DNA of 64,000 bases, from NCBI RefSeq assembly GCF_003945595.2, contig NW_024104502.1:496001-560000 (forward strand). Reading direction: 5' to 3'. Position numbers and translations under genes: made by a program. The notes below the pieces were generated by a model. The model did no database searches. It was given only the letters and a program-made list of their open reading frames with translations, and was not told the origin of the DNA. This DNA is from Pipra filicauda. Its lineage: Eukaryota; Chordata; Aves; Passeriformes; Pipridae. Numbering within the stretch: the stretch's first letter is position 1; every line of letters starts with the position of its first letter. Of the stretch, positions 34,945 to 48,178 are shown one piece after another.

Positions 34945-37900
34945 CTGGGGGCAGGGGGAGAACCAGCAGTTAGTCCCAACATTAGAGCAGGAATGCTCCA
35001 ACACACACAGACTTTTAAACATGCCATCCTTAAATCTCAGCTATGTAAAACTTCAATGAATCTTTTCTCCCCCCTCAATAAAAACACACAAACCACAATG
35101 AATTAGAACTAGCACTTCTGTAATTTGCCATGACTAAAGCTGTGTTCAGTGGGGAAAATTATGGTCAGGCAACCTTAATGACAGTTTCCCAAGGAGCCAC
35201 TACAGAGATACATTCAGTTCTTCCTCCCCCCCCATATTTATGTGACCATCTGACAGAAGCAGCAAAGATGAAACCAGGAGCTCGTACAGTGCCATGTTTA
35301 GTCTCCCCTGAGTGACCAACATTACAAAACTGCTGAGTCCAACAGCTGGGTTATGTGAGTTCTTGGACCTTTCCTTCCCCTACCCAGCCATATCACCTAT
35401 TAATTGTAGTTACACACTTTAAAAAGGGATTTTGAGATATGAAAGCCTCCTCTAAGCCCCTTGAAACCTGATAAAAATAAAACTGAACAGGGACTTTATA
35501 AAGTTTCAAACAATCCAAAGTTGCTTTCCTCCTGCTCCTGTGGAAGGGTAGTTCTGCACGTTTGCATTCTGAGAGATATTTTTACAGAAAGAGACCTGAC
35601 ATGCCTTAAAAAGCTGCAAACTATTTTACAGTAGAACCAGGATAATTTTTGTGTTTTAATCAGCTTTATTACTTGTTAGACAACCACTGCTGGTTTCAAA
35701 GCCATGTGGGATTTTGGACAGGAAGCTCGTAACAACAACCATAAGGGAATGTGTGCACAGAACTCCAGGCCAACACCTGCAGCACCTGGACAGGCTGGAA
35801 TGTTTTCACCTTCCAGCAGAGGCACCAGAACAGGCCACTTATTTAGCAATTTCTCAGGGATTCTCCCCAAATACTGCAAGGAATCCTGGGCAGAAGTTGA
35901 TTGACTCAGTTTGTTTGGAAAAGCATATTTATAACCCATATAATCCTATAATCCCAACTTTCAAAGCAATAGCAGGCACCTCTGCAGCTCCTCCAAGACT
36001 CAAAACCAACACTTAGCAAAGACAGAAGTGCAGTGTGACTACGACATCCCAATTCTAGGAAAGTATCTCTGCTTCAGGGGAAAACTAACTTTCCACTTTG
36101 TTTTTCATGCATCTGCTCCTTCAATTGTCTCCCATTATGCAATTTGGAGAGAATTATACACAGTCATAATACAAACCTGATGTGCCCCAGGAATTTGTCT
36201 AGATCATAAATACCAAGAGATGCTTCCAGAGGAGCAGCTGACAAGCCACTCATCCTCTCTCATTCTCTTCCAATTTGGTGGGGAAGCTGATGAAATTAGG
36301 ATAATGAGGTGGCTGTCAGTTTGGGATCAGCTTCCCTGGCCAAGCAGTGCACTGCTGACTGTCAGACTGGGAACTGGGCTCCAATCTGACACTGCTCTGC
36401 TTCAGCCTTGGAGGGAGCAGCTCCTCATTATGCTCCTTGCTCAGCATGGGACGGAGGGGGAAGGACAGGCAATTTTCAGGCTTTATCTGAAGATTTTTCA
36501 TCTGTACTAAGTGGGCAGGACTGCAGCTCATTAACTCCTTTGCTGCTCCAGAGGTGACCCTCAGAAACAGGAGAGGACTGCAAGCAATAACAGCATGAAC
36601 CAATGCAATTATAGATCTGAAGGTAGATTTAAAAACACTGAAGAGACAGGAGACAAAGCATCAGAGATCTGAGTTAGCCAATTTAAACAGCTTTACAAAC
36701 TATCTATGTTCAGATACTCAACTCTAAGAAGCCTTAGGGGAGAGCTTCCCTAAAGCACTGTTCTTGGAAAGCTCTGCAAGGAGCAGTTGCACAAAGCACG
36801 TGCCAGATGAGCTGTGAGAGCTCCAACAGTCTGTGAGCACTTTCACACTCCAGCTCCTGTGACAGCCACTCCCAACGGCTCAGAACACACCGGGAACACC
36901 ACAAATCCCAGCTGCTGCTGCTCACAGTCCCCAGCCACAACAGCGGTGAAAGTTCACTCAGCAGACACAGGGGACACAGGGTGCCTTAATTCTTACAAAT
37001 TCACTATAGGAAGCTACTTAACACACTCCCTGTAAGGAAATTCTGGCTTCAAATAAAGGAAACTGCAGTCCCACGTATATCCCTGTGAAGGCACTGTAAA
37101 GCAGTAAGTCACATGCAGGTGCACATTTTAATTCTGTGAATAGAGGTCATTTCATGTAGACATTACACGGGGTGGCTACTGTGGGAAAATACTGCATGTT
37201 TGTTGAGAACTTGTAAAATCCCCTTACACTGCGTAAATTCTCGGTGTGCTGGGAAGGCAGCCACCATACACACAGTACACAGCAGCATTGCAATGGGCAG
37301 CAGAGTGAAACCAGATGTGGATGTATAGAGAAATAACATTATTTTAGATGACTGAATAGGGCTGAGTGGGTGGGCAACCTGGAGGACCCTCCGAGAAGGA
37401 ACATGGTTAGTACAATACTGGAAACCACATGAAAGCTTTTTGCTCTGGGAAATTTCTGGTTGTTACTCAATTGTGCAGTTCGTAAAAGTCTTCATCTGCA
37501 ACCTCCTTCCAGGAGATATCTGACTGACCATGGATACACTGAGCAGGTGGGCAGGGAGGAGATCACTGTGCTCATGGACTCTCACAAACACCAGGGAGTC
37601 AGGGAAGAGTCCCACTGTTTATTTGCGTGTTTATGGTTCCAAACCTAACACCAATATATTCAACACCCACTACTGTATTTTCTACAGATCCCCTCAAAAG
37701 TCTCCAACTGCCTCTCTTCTTGGCTTTCACAATTAAAAGCAAGATGTTGCAGAACAGTCTCCTGAGTTCACACTTAGTTCTCACCCTTTGCTAAATGCTC
37801 ACCAGAGCAACAGCAGCAAGTAGCTGACGAATGCTGTACAACCAACAAAATTCGGGCATATAAGGAAGGGATAAAGACCAAGCCAGAGTATTTGCCACAG

Positions 37901-38429
37901 CAGGAGAGCCATTTGGCAGCTGAAGTGGTGCATAAACGGATATGGAAAAAAGGCATTTAATGAGAGAAGTCCACATAGAAAAAGCAGTCCAAGACTTAGA
38001 GGTAAAGTCAAGCCTTGACCAGGCCAGAATATATTCACTGGTACAAAGATGCACAGTGCAAAATGATGCAATTCATCTGCATTAACAGCTGGAACTATAC
38101 ATTAGAAGTGTTAAGGATAATCTACTACAAACAGGGTTTTTTCCCATTAGATAATGTACACTGTGTTCAGCTCCTTGGCTAACAATTGCATTTTTATCCT
38201 TGTGAATGTTATTGTAGAGTAAGTGGGTTTATCTTATCCCATAAACCAAGGAGTTTCTGTTCCCTCTGAATACACAATTCTCCTGCAGACAAATGGGGCA
38301 GGAAAAAGAAGAAGGAACGTACACATTTGTTACGTACACAGGGATTTCTCTGACACATTAGCTCTTCACGTGCCTTCTTCAAAGAGAAAAGAGAATACCC
38401 CCCCTGACCACGGCAGAGGAAAGGCAGAA

Positions 38430-38512
38430 GTAAGGTGGGGATGGGGCACAGGACGGACTTGATGGTCTAGGAGGTCTTCTCCAATCTTACTTCTAGGATT
38501 TTACCATTAAGG
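38430..38512 (+). mobile_element. CR1 LINE, short 3' tail
   Basis: GTGGGGATGGGGCACAGGAC, then GGTCTAGGAGGTCTTCTCCA. It points towards the next copy and ends only about 64 bases from it. Confidence 0.72.
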
Positions 38513-38575
38513 ATTCTGCCTTGTGCTATTAATTCTCTCGTCCTATCCCACAAAAAGCCTGAACCAACCTGATCA

Positions 38576-38830
38576 AAGAATCATTTACTTGGAAAAGCCC
38601 TCTGAGATCATCCAGTCCAACCATTCCACAGCACTGCCAAGGTCACAACCCATGTCCCCAGGTGCCACATCCACATGGCTTTTAAATCCCTCCAGGGATG
38701 GGGACTCCAGCCCTGTCCTGGGCAGCTGTGCCAGTGCTTGACGAAGAAACCTTCCTAATATCCTAAACATCCCCTGGTGCAACACGAGGCTGTTTCCTCT
38801 GGTTCTGTCCCTTGTTACTTGGGAGAACGA
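38576..38830 (-). mobile_element. CR1 LINE, 3' fragment
   Basis: AAAGAATCATTTACTTGGAA, CCAGTCCAACCATTCCACAG, GGGACTCCAGCCCTGTCCTG and TTCTGTCCCTTGTTACTTGG. A diverged older copy, tail-to-tail with 38430-38512. Confidence 0.85.
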
Positions 38831-39211
38831 GAGCAGCCCTACCCTAGATTATCCACATTAAAGCTAAACCCTGGAAAAAACAAAAAGTTACATGGAAGAA
38901 ACTGCTGCCATGTTACACGGGAAGAGGCAGTAAAGAGTAACAAAGGAAACAAATACATGGAAATAAATGCAAACAAAAGTTAATTCATAAAAGTGATTAA
39001 CTGGGTTTTGGTATTTACATCATTTTATGCAAACAGAAGAGTCAAGTAAGAATAAAAACCACCTTCATGAATAATAACTGTAGCAAGTCAAACAGAGAAA
39101 CAGGGATTCACTATACCCCACTAACATATAAGGAATGTTAATTTTATACATATGTATGCAGATATTTCAAGTTCAGCATGCATTGTTTAATACAAGCAGA
39201 AGTGCCCACTT

Positions 39212-39227
39212 TCACACACACACATAC
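39212..39227. repeat. Short CA microsatellite
   Basis: About seven CA dinucleotides in a row inside intron W4-W5. Confidence 0.7.
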
Positions 39228-40257
39228 AGAAGGGGGGAGATTTCCAGGAATTGATAAGTGGGTTTCTGGTATGATTCAGAAAAATCCCAGGATACTCAGG
39301 TTGTGTTTTTAAGAACAGTCCCAAACTAAAGTGAGGTCAAAAAAACAGGAGTGTATTACTGAGAGCTACTCACACTTGAACACTATCTGGGCTTTCAGCT
39401 CAGTCTGGGGGAAAAGAGCCCTTCCAGGACAGACTCCCAAGACCAGAGGAAAAGCTGTAAACAGTCCAGAAATCTAAACAACTCCAGAGCAAAAGGAAAC
39501 TGAAGCTTTCCTCAGCAAGTGTCTTGGCAGAATTTGAGGCCTAAGATCCAGATGTGACAACACAAACTGATGGGAGTGTGGTCCCTTTCTGCATGAGACT
39601 GATCCCATAAGGATGGAGCTGCTCCAAGGTCCACAAGTGCAACCATTCCAACCTCACTGCAGCTTCACTGAACCCTTTTTAAAGCCACATTTTAAAAGAA
39701 CAAATCGACTTCCTGATGCCGAGTGAGATCAATCTGGGCAGTGGAACATGTTTATGTCTGACAGAGGAAGAGGAGAAGACTTGGAGAATCTGCATTAAAG
39801 ACTACTGACACCCAAGGAATCTAGAAATCACTTTGGGAGAAAGCTCACAGTGTAGTCCCGACCACTGAATCGAGCCTGAGGAAAAGACACTGTGATCTCC
39901 AAGTGTAAAAACAGTGTTAGACCAGCTGAGGCAAAACAGGTAAAATAAGGCAACAGAACCTGCCCTTTCAGCCCTGAACAACAGTCACTCAGCATTAGGA
40001 CTGTCTCACTGCCCAGGGTGGTGGGAGGGCCACACCTGCTGGCTGACAGTGGGCACAGAGACACTGATTACTGCCAAGGAAATGAACTGCAGCTCATCCT
40101 GTCCCCACGGTCCCGTTCCTGGATGCTGTGCTGGCCAGCCTTTGATGGGACACCAGTTGTTCTGTCTCCCCAGGGAAGGAGTAAAGAATCCACTCAGCTC
40201 CTCCTCAGCAGCCCCTACAACAGGAGGATGCAGATGGACAAAGCAGATGCTCTCCCT

Positions 40258-40350
40258 GAATCACAGAACCGTAAAAACCTCTGAGATCATCAAGTCCAAC
40301 CCTTGATCCACCCCCGCCGTGGTTCCCAGACCGTGGTCTGTCCTCTCCAC
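40258..40350 (-). mobile_element. CR1 LINE, short 3' tail
   Basis: GAATCACAGAACCGTAAAAA, then GTCCAACCCTTGATCCACCC and GTGGTTCCCAGACCGTGG. Confidence 0.85.
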
Positions 40351-40842
40351 CTCTGCACACACAGCCACGAAGCACAGGAGCCCAAAAGGGATTCAAGGGC
40401 AGCACCTGCTGAAGGAAACCTTTCTCATGCCTGCAGTGCCATGATCACAGTAACACACACTGATGGATCTGGCTCCTTTTCTCTTAAAGGATCCTCATTT
40501 CCACCAATTTCCACCAACTAACAAACCTAAGATTAAAATGTCCAGCTTTTATGTTAGAGTGCAACATCAATATATACTGACTTTAAATGGATTCCTGGTA
40601 ACACCAAAGTGATGGAGGGAGGAGAAGTACTGCTGTAAGTGCCAGATCTGGAGAGGAAATCAAGCCAAACAGCAACAAAAAGAGAGATCCTCTGAGGCAC
40701 TTCAGTGACATGTGCCTCTGACTATACACAACACCTGACAAAAAACATGCTGCTGAAAAATAAAATTATTTCACCTTTTAGGTTCCATTAGAGACAACAA
40801 TTAAGTTCAAGCACAACATCATAAAAACACAAAGTTCTTAGA

Positions 40843-41560
40843 AACACAGAATATCCTGAGTTGGAAGGGACCCACAAGGATCACCCAAATCCAACTCCTG
40901 GTCCTGCCCAGGACACCCCAACAATCCCACCCTGTCCCTGAGAGCGTTGTCCAAACCCTCCTGGAGCTCTGGCAGCCTTGGGGCTGTGCCCACTGCCCTG
41001 GGGAGCCTGGGCAGTGCCCAAACAGCCTCTGGGGGAAGAACCTTTTGCTGAGATCCACCCTGACCCTGCCCTGCCTGACACAGCTCCAGCCGTTCCCTGG
41101 GTGCTGTCCCTGCTCACAAGGGTGAAGAGATGGAGCTGCAGACCCTGGTGAGGTCTGACCTCAGTCTCCTCTTCTCCAGCTGAACACACCAAGTGCCCTC
41201 AGCTGCTCCTCATGTGGCCCCTCCAGACCCTGCCCCATCCTCATGTCCCTCCTCTGGACACTCTCCAACAGCTTTAGATCTTTCTGATATTGTGGCACCC
41301 AAAACTGCCCCCAGGACTCAAGGTGAGGCCGCCCCAGGGCAGAGCAGAGCGGGACAATCCCCTGCCTGATGCCCCAGGACAGGGTTGGCCCTCCTGGCTG
41401 CCAGGGCACTGCTGACTCAGGGCCAACTGGGCATCCAGCTGGACCCCCAGGCCCCTTCCCCTAGAGCTGCTCCCCAGCAGGTGTGACACAGGCAAAGTGA
41501 GCCAAAAAATCCAAGACAGGGCCCACCCCATGCTGGGGCATCTGAAAGGGGTGTTTGCCC
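40843..41560 (-). mobile_element. CR1 LINE, long fragment in intron W4-W5
   Basis: About 720 bases, reverse-complement partner of the copies at 11838 and 43741. It starts with AACACAGAATATCCTGAGTT, includes GAACACACCAAGTGCCCTCA and extends into CCATGCTGGGGCATCTGAAA. It lies in the sense direction of FBXW11; no intact frame. Confidence 0.9.
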
Positions 41561-43740
41561 TGTTCAGAGGAGACAGTAGAGATCTGTGTCATGCACCACA
41601 ATAACTGTGTCCCTGCTGCTCCAAAGCCTCTCCTTTCCTTGGCCAGCTTCATTTTTAAGAAATGCCTTTTGGAAAGTGCCTGTGGAACAGAGATTTCAAA
41701 GGCTGGCTGAAAAAATTTCTAGGCAAATAATGCTGACCAGATTCTCCCCACACATGCACATAAAGTTTCTTCAGATCATAATGAGAGCAGTACTAAACAA
41801 ACCCATTTCTCTCAGAAATTCTACACTGTAACTTTCATAAACAACCATCTCCTCGTGCTGGCAGGGACTAAGGGTGGGAGCTGATTTCTTCCCCTTTTCC
41901 AATTGTCCCAAGGCTTTAAAATTTCAGTTCCAGTCCTAAAATCTGAACTTATTCAGAATTCAGAAGAACACATGATGTTTATCTGATGGTCTGGCACCAC
42001 ATTTTCCTAAGGTCTTCGGAAAAAACACATTTTAATTCTTGTCTTAATTAAGTGGACCTAAGTCTCCATGGAAACCAGATGAGGGCATCCATCATGTGCC
42101 TAAAGATAAGAGGAACATTTATGAAATAAGTCTTCTCAATTCACCACCAGAAATAGATACTTGTGCTAATCCTGAGGGGAAAACAGAATAGTTGGCCAAG
42201 CTTCAGAAATCAGATGGAAAAATTCCAGGGATTTGGGGTTCTGGAATCAGCATCACTGAACTCCCCAGCCTGGCACCGTGGGATGGACACAATCCCGTGG
42301 GAAGGACACCCTGCACCAACCAGGTGCTCTCCAGAAATAAGGCCTTGCAAACCAAGTTCAGTTTCCTAGGACAACCCCCAAATCAAATTTTCCCTTTAAA
42401 AAAGCTCTTAAAGAAGTCTGGCAACTCAACATGTGACTTGGAGATGGTCAAAATGATGGGCCACCTCTCGTGAAATGAAACCCAATTAAATCTTTGGCTT
42501 CACAGCAGAGGTGGAGATTTACCACCTCTTTCCAAGAATTTGGTTTCAGATCTCTAAATGTCCTCTTATTTTCAAATCCAATGATTTCAGAAGGGACATG
42601 ATGTTCCTAAAATGTGTTTGGCACAAAATAAACAGATACTGGCATCACTAAATTTTCAGAGGCAAGGGAAGTCCCCTTTGCCAAGTCACTCACTGCCTGT
42701 ATTACCTTGGAGATATCACCACATCGTGCTGGCCAAAATACAAACAGAGCCCAAGGGAAAGAATTCCAATTTGCTGTTTCTCACTCGTCATTTTTCTCTC
42801 CAATTGTTAATTCAGATTTGGGATTATTTTTCAAATTCTGACAGTCAGAGAGCACCTTCTCCTTTGAGCTTATCTCTGCCCACAACCCAATTTAGTATCA
42901 GCTGCAGTGAATTCCAAACTCTCACCATTAGAAACAGTCCAGCAGAATTTGGTTAATCTTTGTGCTCCAAGGGTGTTTTACTGAATTAAAAAATCAAGTC
43001 TTTTAACAACAGATATATAATTCTATAAATGCTTTGGCTCATCACTCGCTCCCCAAGCTCTGACCCTCTGACAGAAACAAGATCTTATTAAAGGCCCAGG
43101 AAAATATTTGAAGAAAAAACATTTTGGTATTCAGAGATACAAAATTCTTCATCACAGTTGAGAGTCTTATTTAAGAGCTTCTGCACATGGCTGGGAAACA
43201 TGAAAGAATGGGAAAAGTAAGAAACTGTGGGAGAGCACAACTTTAGGCTTAAAAACAATGAGAGGAGGAAGAAGTTAAGAACTGCTCCTAATCTTAAAGC
43301 TAAATTTGGTTGTTATGGTACTCACCCTCTACATTTTTAAAAAGTGTTAAAAGCTTCTTTTGACAGTCCTTTAGGGAAGTAATTTGTGAAAAGTACTTTA
43401 AAGGGAGATTTATTTGAAAAATTATAATAGACCTTTGCAAGTGGAAGAATTATTGGCCCCTTGACTATCAGCAGAAACACTCAGCCCACTGCAGGTTGGA
43501 AACCTGGCAAACAGCAATATTTCAGAGGGCTTGAAGGAAATATGTAAGCAGGGAAAACTCTGCTGTGGCACAAAGCCCCTGCCTTCCCTCCAGCTCAGCT
43601 GTGCTCAAGAACCAGGAATGGGAAACACACTCCCTGTGTAAATGGAGCCTTGGCGATTCTGGAAGTGGCCACTGGTTTTCAGACTTCTCCCCTCTAGAAC
43701 ACTGGACACAGCAATATAGGACAGATACTGAGCCATCAGT

Positions 43741-44132
43741 GTGTCAAAAAAGGAGGCAACAGAGATGGGGAAGGGCCTTGATTTGAAGGCGTGGGAGGAC
43801 ACTGAGGGCACTTGGTGTGTTCAGCTGGAGCAGAGGAGACTGAGGGGAGACCTCAGTGCAGTTCAACTGCCTGGGCAGGGGCAGAGGAGGGGCAGGGACT
43901 GAGCTCTGCTCTGGGGGGACCAGGGACAGCAGCCAGGGAATGGCTGGAGCTGTGTCAGGGCAGGCTCAGGGTGGATCTCAGCCAAAGGTTCTTCCCCCAG
44001 AGGCTGGTTGGGCACTGCCCAACTCTGGGGCACAGGGGGTGACTCTTGGGGATGGGCCTGTGCAGGGCCAAGGATTGGACTGGATGATCCTTGTGTCCCT
44101 TCCAGCTCAGCACATTCTGTGATTCTGTGATT
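43741..44132 (+). mobile_element. CR1 LINE, 3' fragment with internal deletion
   Basis: GCACTTGGTGTGTTCAGCTG to CATTCTGTGATTCTGTGA. Compared with 32195-32568 it lacks about 70 bases at 44020/44021, joining GGGCACTGCCC directly to AACTCTGGGGCACAGG. Confidence 0.9.
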
Positions 44133-46313
44133 TATTTCCTAGTTCAGGCAAAGAGAGGCTTCAGTTCCTCTTGCTCACTTAAGGTCAGAGGCAGGAGCCC
44201 AGAGCTGACAGGTCCCTGCTTTACTCCACTTCCCAAGTGCCCCCGGGCCATGGATGGTGTTGAGGTTACTGCCAACACCTTAAATTCCTTAAATGCCAAG
44301 TGATGACAACCACCAACAACTGAAGTTTTTTCGTGGGTTTATAGAAAGGGAAAGCACAGAACTACAGGAAGTTTTCCCTGAACAGTCTTGATTCTGCTTC
44401 TCTATTCCTGTCTTCCTCCACTTGAGCCACACAGGAGTTCCCTGCGTGCCCCAGGAATATTTCACTTCCTTATGAATAGAAGCATTGGACAGAAGAACCA
44501 TAGGAAGAAGCAGTTGGATCACCAGGCAGCTTGGAAAGGGCAGAAACTGCAGCAACAGCTCCCAGTTTGCTCTGTGCAGTGCAGAGAACACAACTCTGTC
44601 TCTTGACTTCCAAACACCGGGGTGTTTTCTCTCCATTTTGAACAGGTGAGCTCTTATTTACCAGCTGTGTAGTGCAATTTTTTCTCCTAATTTGAGGGTT
44701 TAATATATTTATTGTTAATTTAATGCAATTCAGAGGTTTTTTTAGGAAACATGCTCGTGACTGTATGTTTTTAATGGTACACCCTTTCCCCACTCTCAGA
44801 CTGACCATTTTTCTAGATTTATTATTGATATTGGGGATGAGAAAAGCATGGAGGGTTTGTTTTTTTCCTACTTATTTCATTCTAGCAAGAGCTGTCCAAT
44901 TCAGGAGCTTTGTTTCTGTGCACTGCACCAGCAAATCTACAGCAACTGAAGAATCACAGCATTAAAGAGCAGATTGGGACAGTTCAAAGGGCCTCAGAAA
45001 GTCCTCAGAACACCTTCAAGGAATTCTCCCATCTTTAACAGTAACAATCCCTACACAAATGTTCCACTTACACAAATATATATATGAGTTTCAGAAGACC
45101 ATCCTTAAAAGTGTGAGTTACACTAACACCGAACTCTTTCAGTGGTCTGTGCAAAAGTTTTCATGCTGCTTTTTGCCCATTTTCTTTACAGAACTAGGCC
45201 AGAATTGTGCAGAAAGCAAGAAAATATCACAGTGAGAGTTCCTCTAAATCCCATGGGTTTCTGCTGATTGCAGTATCACTCTCATTCCTTACAGGGAGAA
45301 GACATCAAATAACAAAGTGTATCATTCAGCTCACAGGTAAATATCAAGTTTGGCCATATCTTGCCTAGGCTGCATTTCATGCTTAGTTCTTTATCTCTGA
45401 AGGTTAATAAATTATGCAGCAAGGTTTATAAAAAGATATTTGAGAAGTATATTATGCCTTCCAGCAGATCCATTTCACAGCCAAGTTAAGAGCTCTGGAT
45501 AATTTTGTTTCCTGAGTGCCAAGGAACACAAATTGCCATTTGCCATTGCTCAGTGATTCCATTAGTTCACATCTGTCTTCAACACCAAAACACGTGTTTC
45601 CCCACTAATGAATTTCAGACCAATAATTTCACATCCTGAAATGAATCCATGACAGTCTGTGGTGTAACTCCAGAGTGTTGTGGTGGGTACACAGCAAACA
45701 GAGCAAGACACATTTGCTGCCTGCAGGCAGAATATTGGGATTACCCTGATTTATCAGAAATACTTTTAAATGACCAAGCAAGCCTAACTCTGGAAATCTT
45801 AAACCAAGACGAGCAAAATTTTATATCCAAAGTTTGCCACTGATGCCCCTGTGGGTTTATCATCATAGGCCTGGTTATTGTTCCCATCAAACCACTGGAG
45901 AGGGGAAAAATCCCACATGGTGAGCAAAGCTGGATTTGCAAAAGTCAGTCACTGCTCTAGAAGTACTAAGTTACATTTTAAATGACTGGAGTTTTAAGGC
46001 ATTAACCCTCAGATCACTTCCTAAGGGAGTGTGACCAGTACACTGAACATTCAGCAGTACATGGAAATGTTTGGCAGTCGTGTGCTCTATATCAGCTATT
46101 TTATTAAAATCCATAGTCCCAGAAGAGTTCCAAAAATCTTTAAGTGCAAAAAGGATGGTGTTAACACCACGTTAATGCCTGTGCTGTGGCAGTGAGTTGC
46201 TGAGAGCAGTAGTGACACAGATCCATTGCTCCAACATGCACCCACTCTGAAAGCCCCCCCCATCGTGCACCATTGTCTGTCCTGCAGACACCTACCTACA
46301 TCAGAACACCTAC

Positions 46314-46404
46314 CTCTATATCCTGGATTATCTTTGGGTATAAGGACCTGTAAAATGAGTTGGGGGGCCCATCTGTTGGTCTGTTTTTAAACAGGTACTG
46401 ATCC
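46314..46404 (-). CDS. FBXW11: FBXW11 coding exon W4 (F-box to WD40 linker)
   Basis: Encodes residues 159-189: [20 protein letters not shown], then the linker ending IIQDIE. This exon separates the two vertebrate paralogs: FBXW11 has [15 protein letters not shown], while BTRC, as I remember it, has KNKPPDG with extra residues and FYRA. It is therefore the best evidence in the window for FBXW11 rather than BTRC. The acceptor is TTTCTAG and the donor GTAGGT. It completes the split Trp codon of W3 and ends in phase 0. Confidence 0.96.
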
Positions 46405-47176
46405 CTAGAAAGAAACAGAAACACAGTTTTCATTATATCACCAAGAATCCAAACTTCAAAGGGATGCAAAGCCTGCCCAGAACAAACCATTACAACATAT
46501 TCTCACAGGATACCTGGGAGAATTTTTAGTATTGCTGTTACGACCCCTGTGACTGTGCAATTTGACAAGTATTTAAAATGTCCAAGATTAAAAAGATAAC
46601 AGGTATTTTCCTTATGGTTTTCCAATTAGGATTCACTGCTCCACAAGGTTTCCAGGCAGCAGGTGTCCCTTGCTCTGTACAACATGCCTTGCTTTGCTCA
46701 GGCACACCACTAGAGAGCACAGGGAAACAGGTTTCTGAAGCAGAACATCTCTTCAGATACTTGGAAAGGACAGAAGAAGTCCACTGCCACAAACAGAAAT
46801 GGTTTCTCTTCGAGAGGCTTCTGCAGCCCAAGCAGCTATTTTACACTGTAAGCAAAAAAGTTGAATTGGAAATACTTCATTTGAGAAAAAGCCCTGCAAA
46901 CATGCTGTCACTAGTTTTTGTGAGCTGATGGAATTGTTAGTTCTCCCTGCAAAACAGAAATTCCAAATTTGCAGAAAGACTTAAGCAAGAAAGCAAGTGT
47001 GACAGACACGGGAGCACAAAAGGACGAGGCAGGGCAGGAAGGGGAGCTGACAGCTTTGACCACAGCTACCCCCCAGTCCCTGGAGCTCAGCAATACCCAT
47101 TTAGTATAGATTTCCTTTTTGGCAAAGCTCATTATTAGAGCATTGCAAGGGAGAGTTTAGTTGTGAAGGTACTTAC
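46405..47176 (-). other. FBXW11: FBXW11 intron W3-W4
   Basis: A phase 2 intron of 772 bases, GTAAGT to TTTCTAG. It is unique sequence with no repeat recognised. Confidence 0.85.
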
Positions 47177-47363
47177 CAACCCCTCCTCTCTGACAGCCCC
47201 TTCCACAGCGGGTCCGTGCGTACCATCCTCTCGATGAGCTTCTTCCAGAGCATTCCCTCCGAGATGACCCTCTGCCACTCCTTACACACCAGCTCTGCTG
47301 CACAGAGGGATCTGGCATCGAGATAGGAAAGGATGTTCTCTGCTATGTGATCTAAGCCTTGCT
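47177..47363 (-). CDS. FBXW11: FBXW11 coding exon W3 (F-box)
   Basis: Encodes residues 97-158 plus two bases of codon 159. It carries the F-box core [19 protein letters not shown], followed by [14 protein letters not shown] and a helix ending GLSERRGW. The F-box docks the receptor on SKP1 and hence on CUL1-RBX1. The acceptor is TTTGCAG and the donor GTAAGT (consensus). The Glu codon is split with exon W2 (phase 1) and the Trp codon with exon W4 (phase 2), and both rejoin correctly. The exon stands alone between an 11.8-kb and a 0.8-kb intron. Confidence 0.97.
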
Positions 47364-47606
47364 CTGCAAAGGAATAAAGGCAACCAGTCAGTTGGTGCAC
47401 AGAGAACAACTGAACGAGCTTTGCAAACAGCCCAGAAATGCAGAGCTCTGGGGCACTGCAGGGACAGCAGAGTCACCGTGTCACACGGGCAAGCACCAGC
47501 TACAAACGACTGCAAACACACACCACAGCATCTCCAACGTTTGAACCTCCCCTGCTCTGCCTGTGGGACTGTCCCTCTGCCCTGCAGGGAGAATGAGCAC
47601 AACAAG

Positions 47607-48178
47607 GCATCCAAAGGGCAGCAGGGCCAGGGAGGGGACTGTCCCCATCCACTCTGCTCTCCTGAGACCCCACCTGGAGCACTGGGCACAGTTCTGGTGC
47701 CCCCAACATAAGGAGCACATGGAACTGCTGGAGCAGAGGCCATGGTGTTGCTGAGGGGACTGGAGCACCTCCTCTGTGGAGACAGGCTGGGAGAGCTGGG
47801 GCTGCTCAGCCTGGAGGGAAGAAGGTTGTGTGGAGACATCCCAGCACCTGCCAGGGTCTAAAGGGCTACAGGAATGCTGGAGAGGGACTTTGCATGAGGA
47901 ACTGTAGAGACAGGACAAGGGGAATGGTTTCACACTCACAGAAAGTAGGTTTAGATTGGGTATTAGAAAGAAATTCCTCCCTGTGAGGGTGGTGAGGCCC
48001 TGGCACAGGTTGCCCAGAGAAGCTGTGGCTGCTCCGTCCCTGGAAGTGTCCAAGGCCAGGTTGGACGGGGCTTGGAGCAACCTGGGCTAGTGGAAGGTGT
48101 CCCTGCCCATGGCAGGGGGTGGAACTGGATGACCTTTAAGGTCCCTTCCAACTCAAACCATTCTATGTGGTTCTGTGA
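47607..48178 (+). mobile_element. CR1 LINE, 3' fragment in intron W2-W3
   Basis: GGGCAGCAGGGCCAGGGAGG through ACCCCACCTGGAGCACTGGG to CCATTCTATGTGGTTCTGTG. It starts 243 bases from exon W3 and is antisense to the gene. Confidence 0.9.

Larger units (their letters stand above)
34945..46313 (-). other. FBXW11: FBXW11 large intron W4-W5
   Basis: A phase 0 intron of 11.4 kb between the linker and the propeller. It contains CR1 pieces at 38430-38512, 38576-38830, 40258-40350, 40843-41560 and 43741-44132, and a short CA run at 39212-39227. The rest is AT-rich unique DNA in which I see no gene. Confidence 0.85.
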
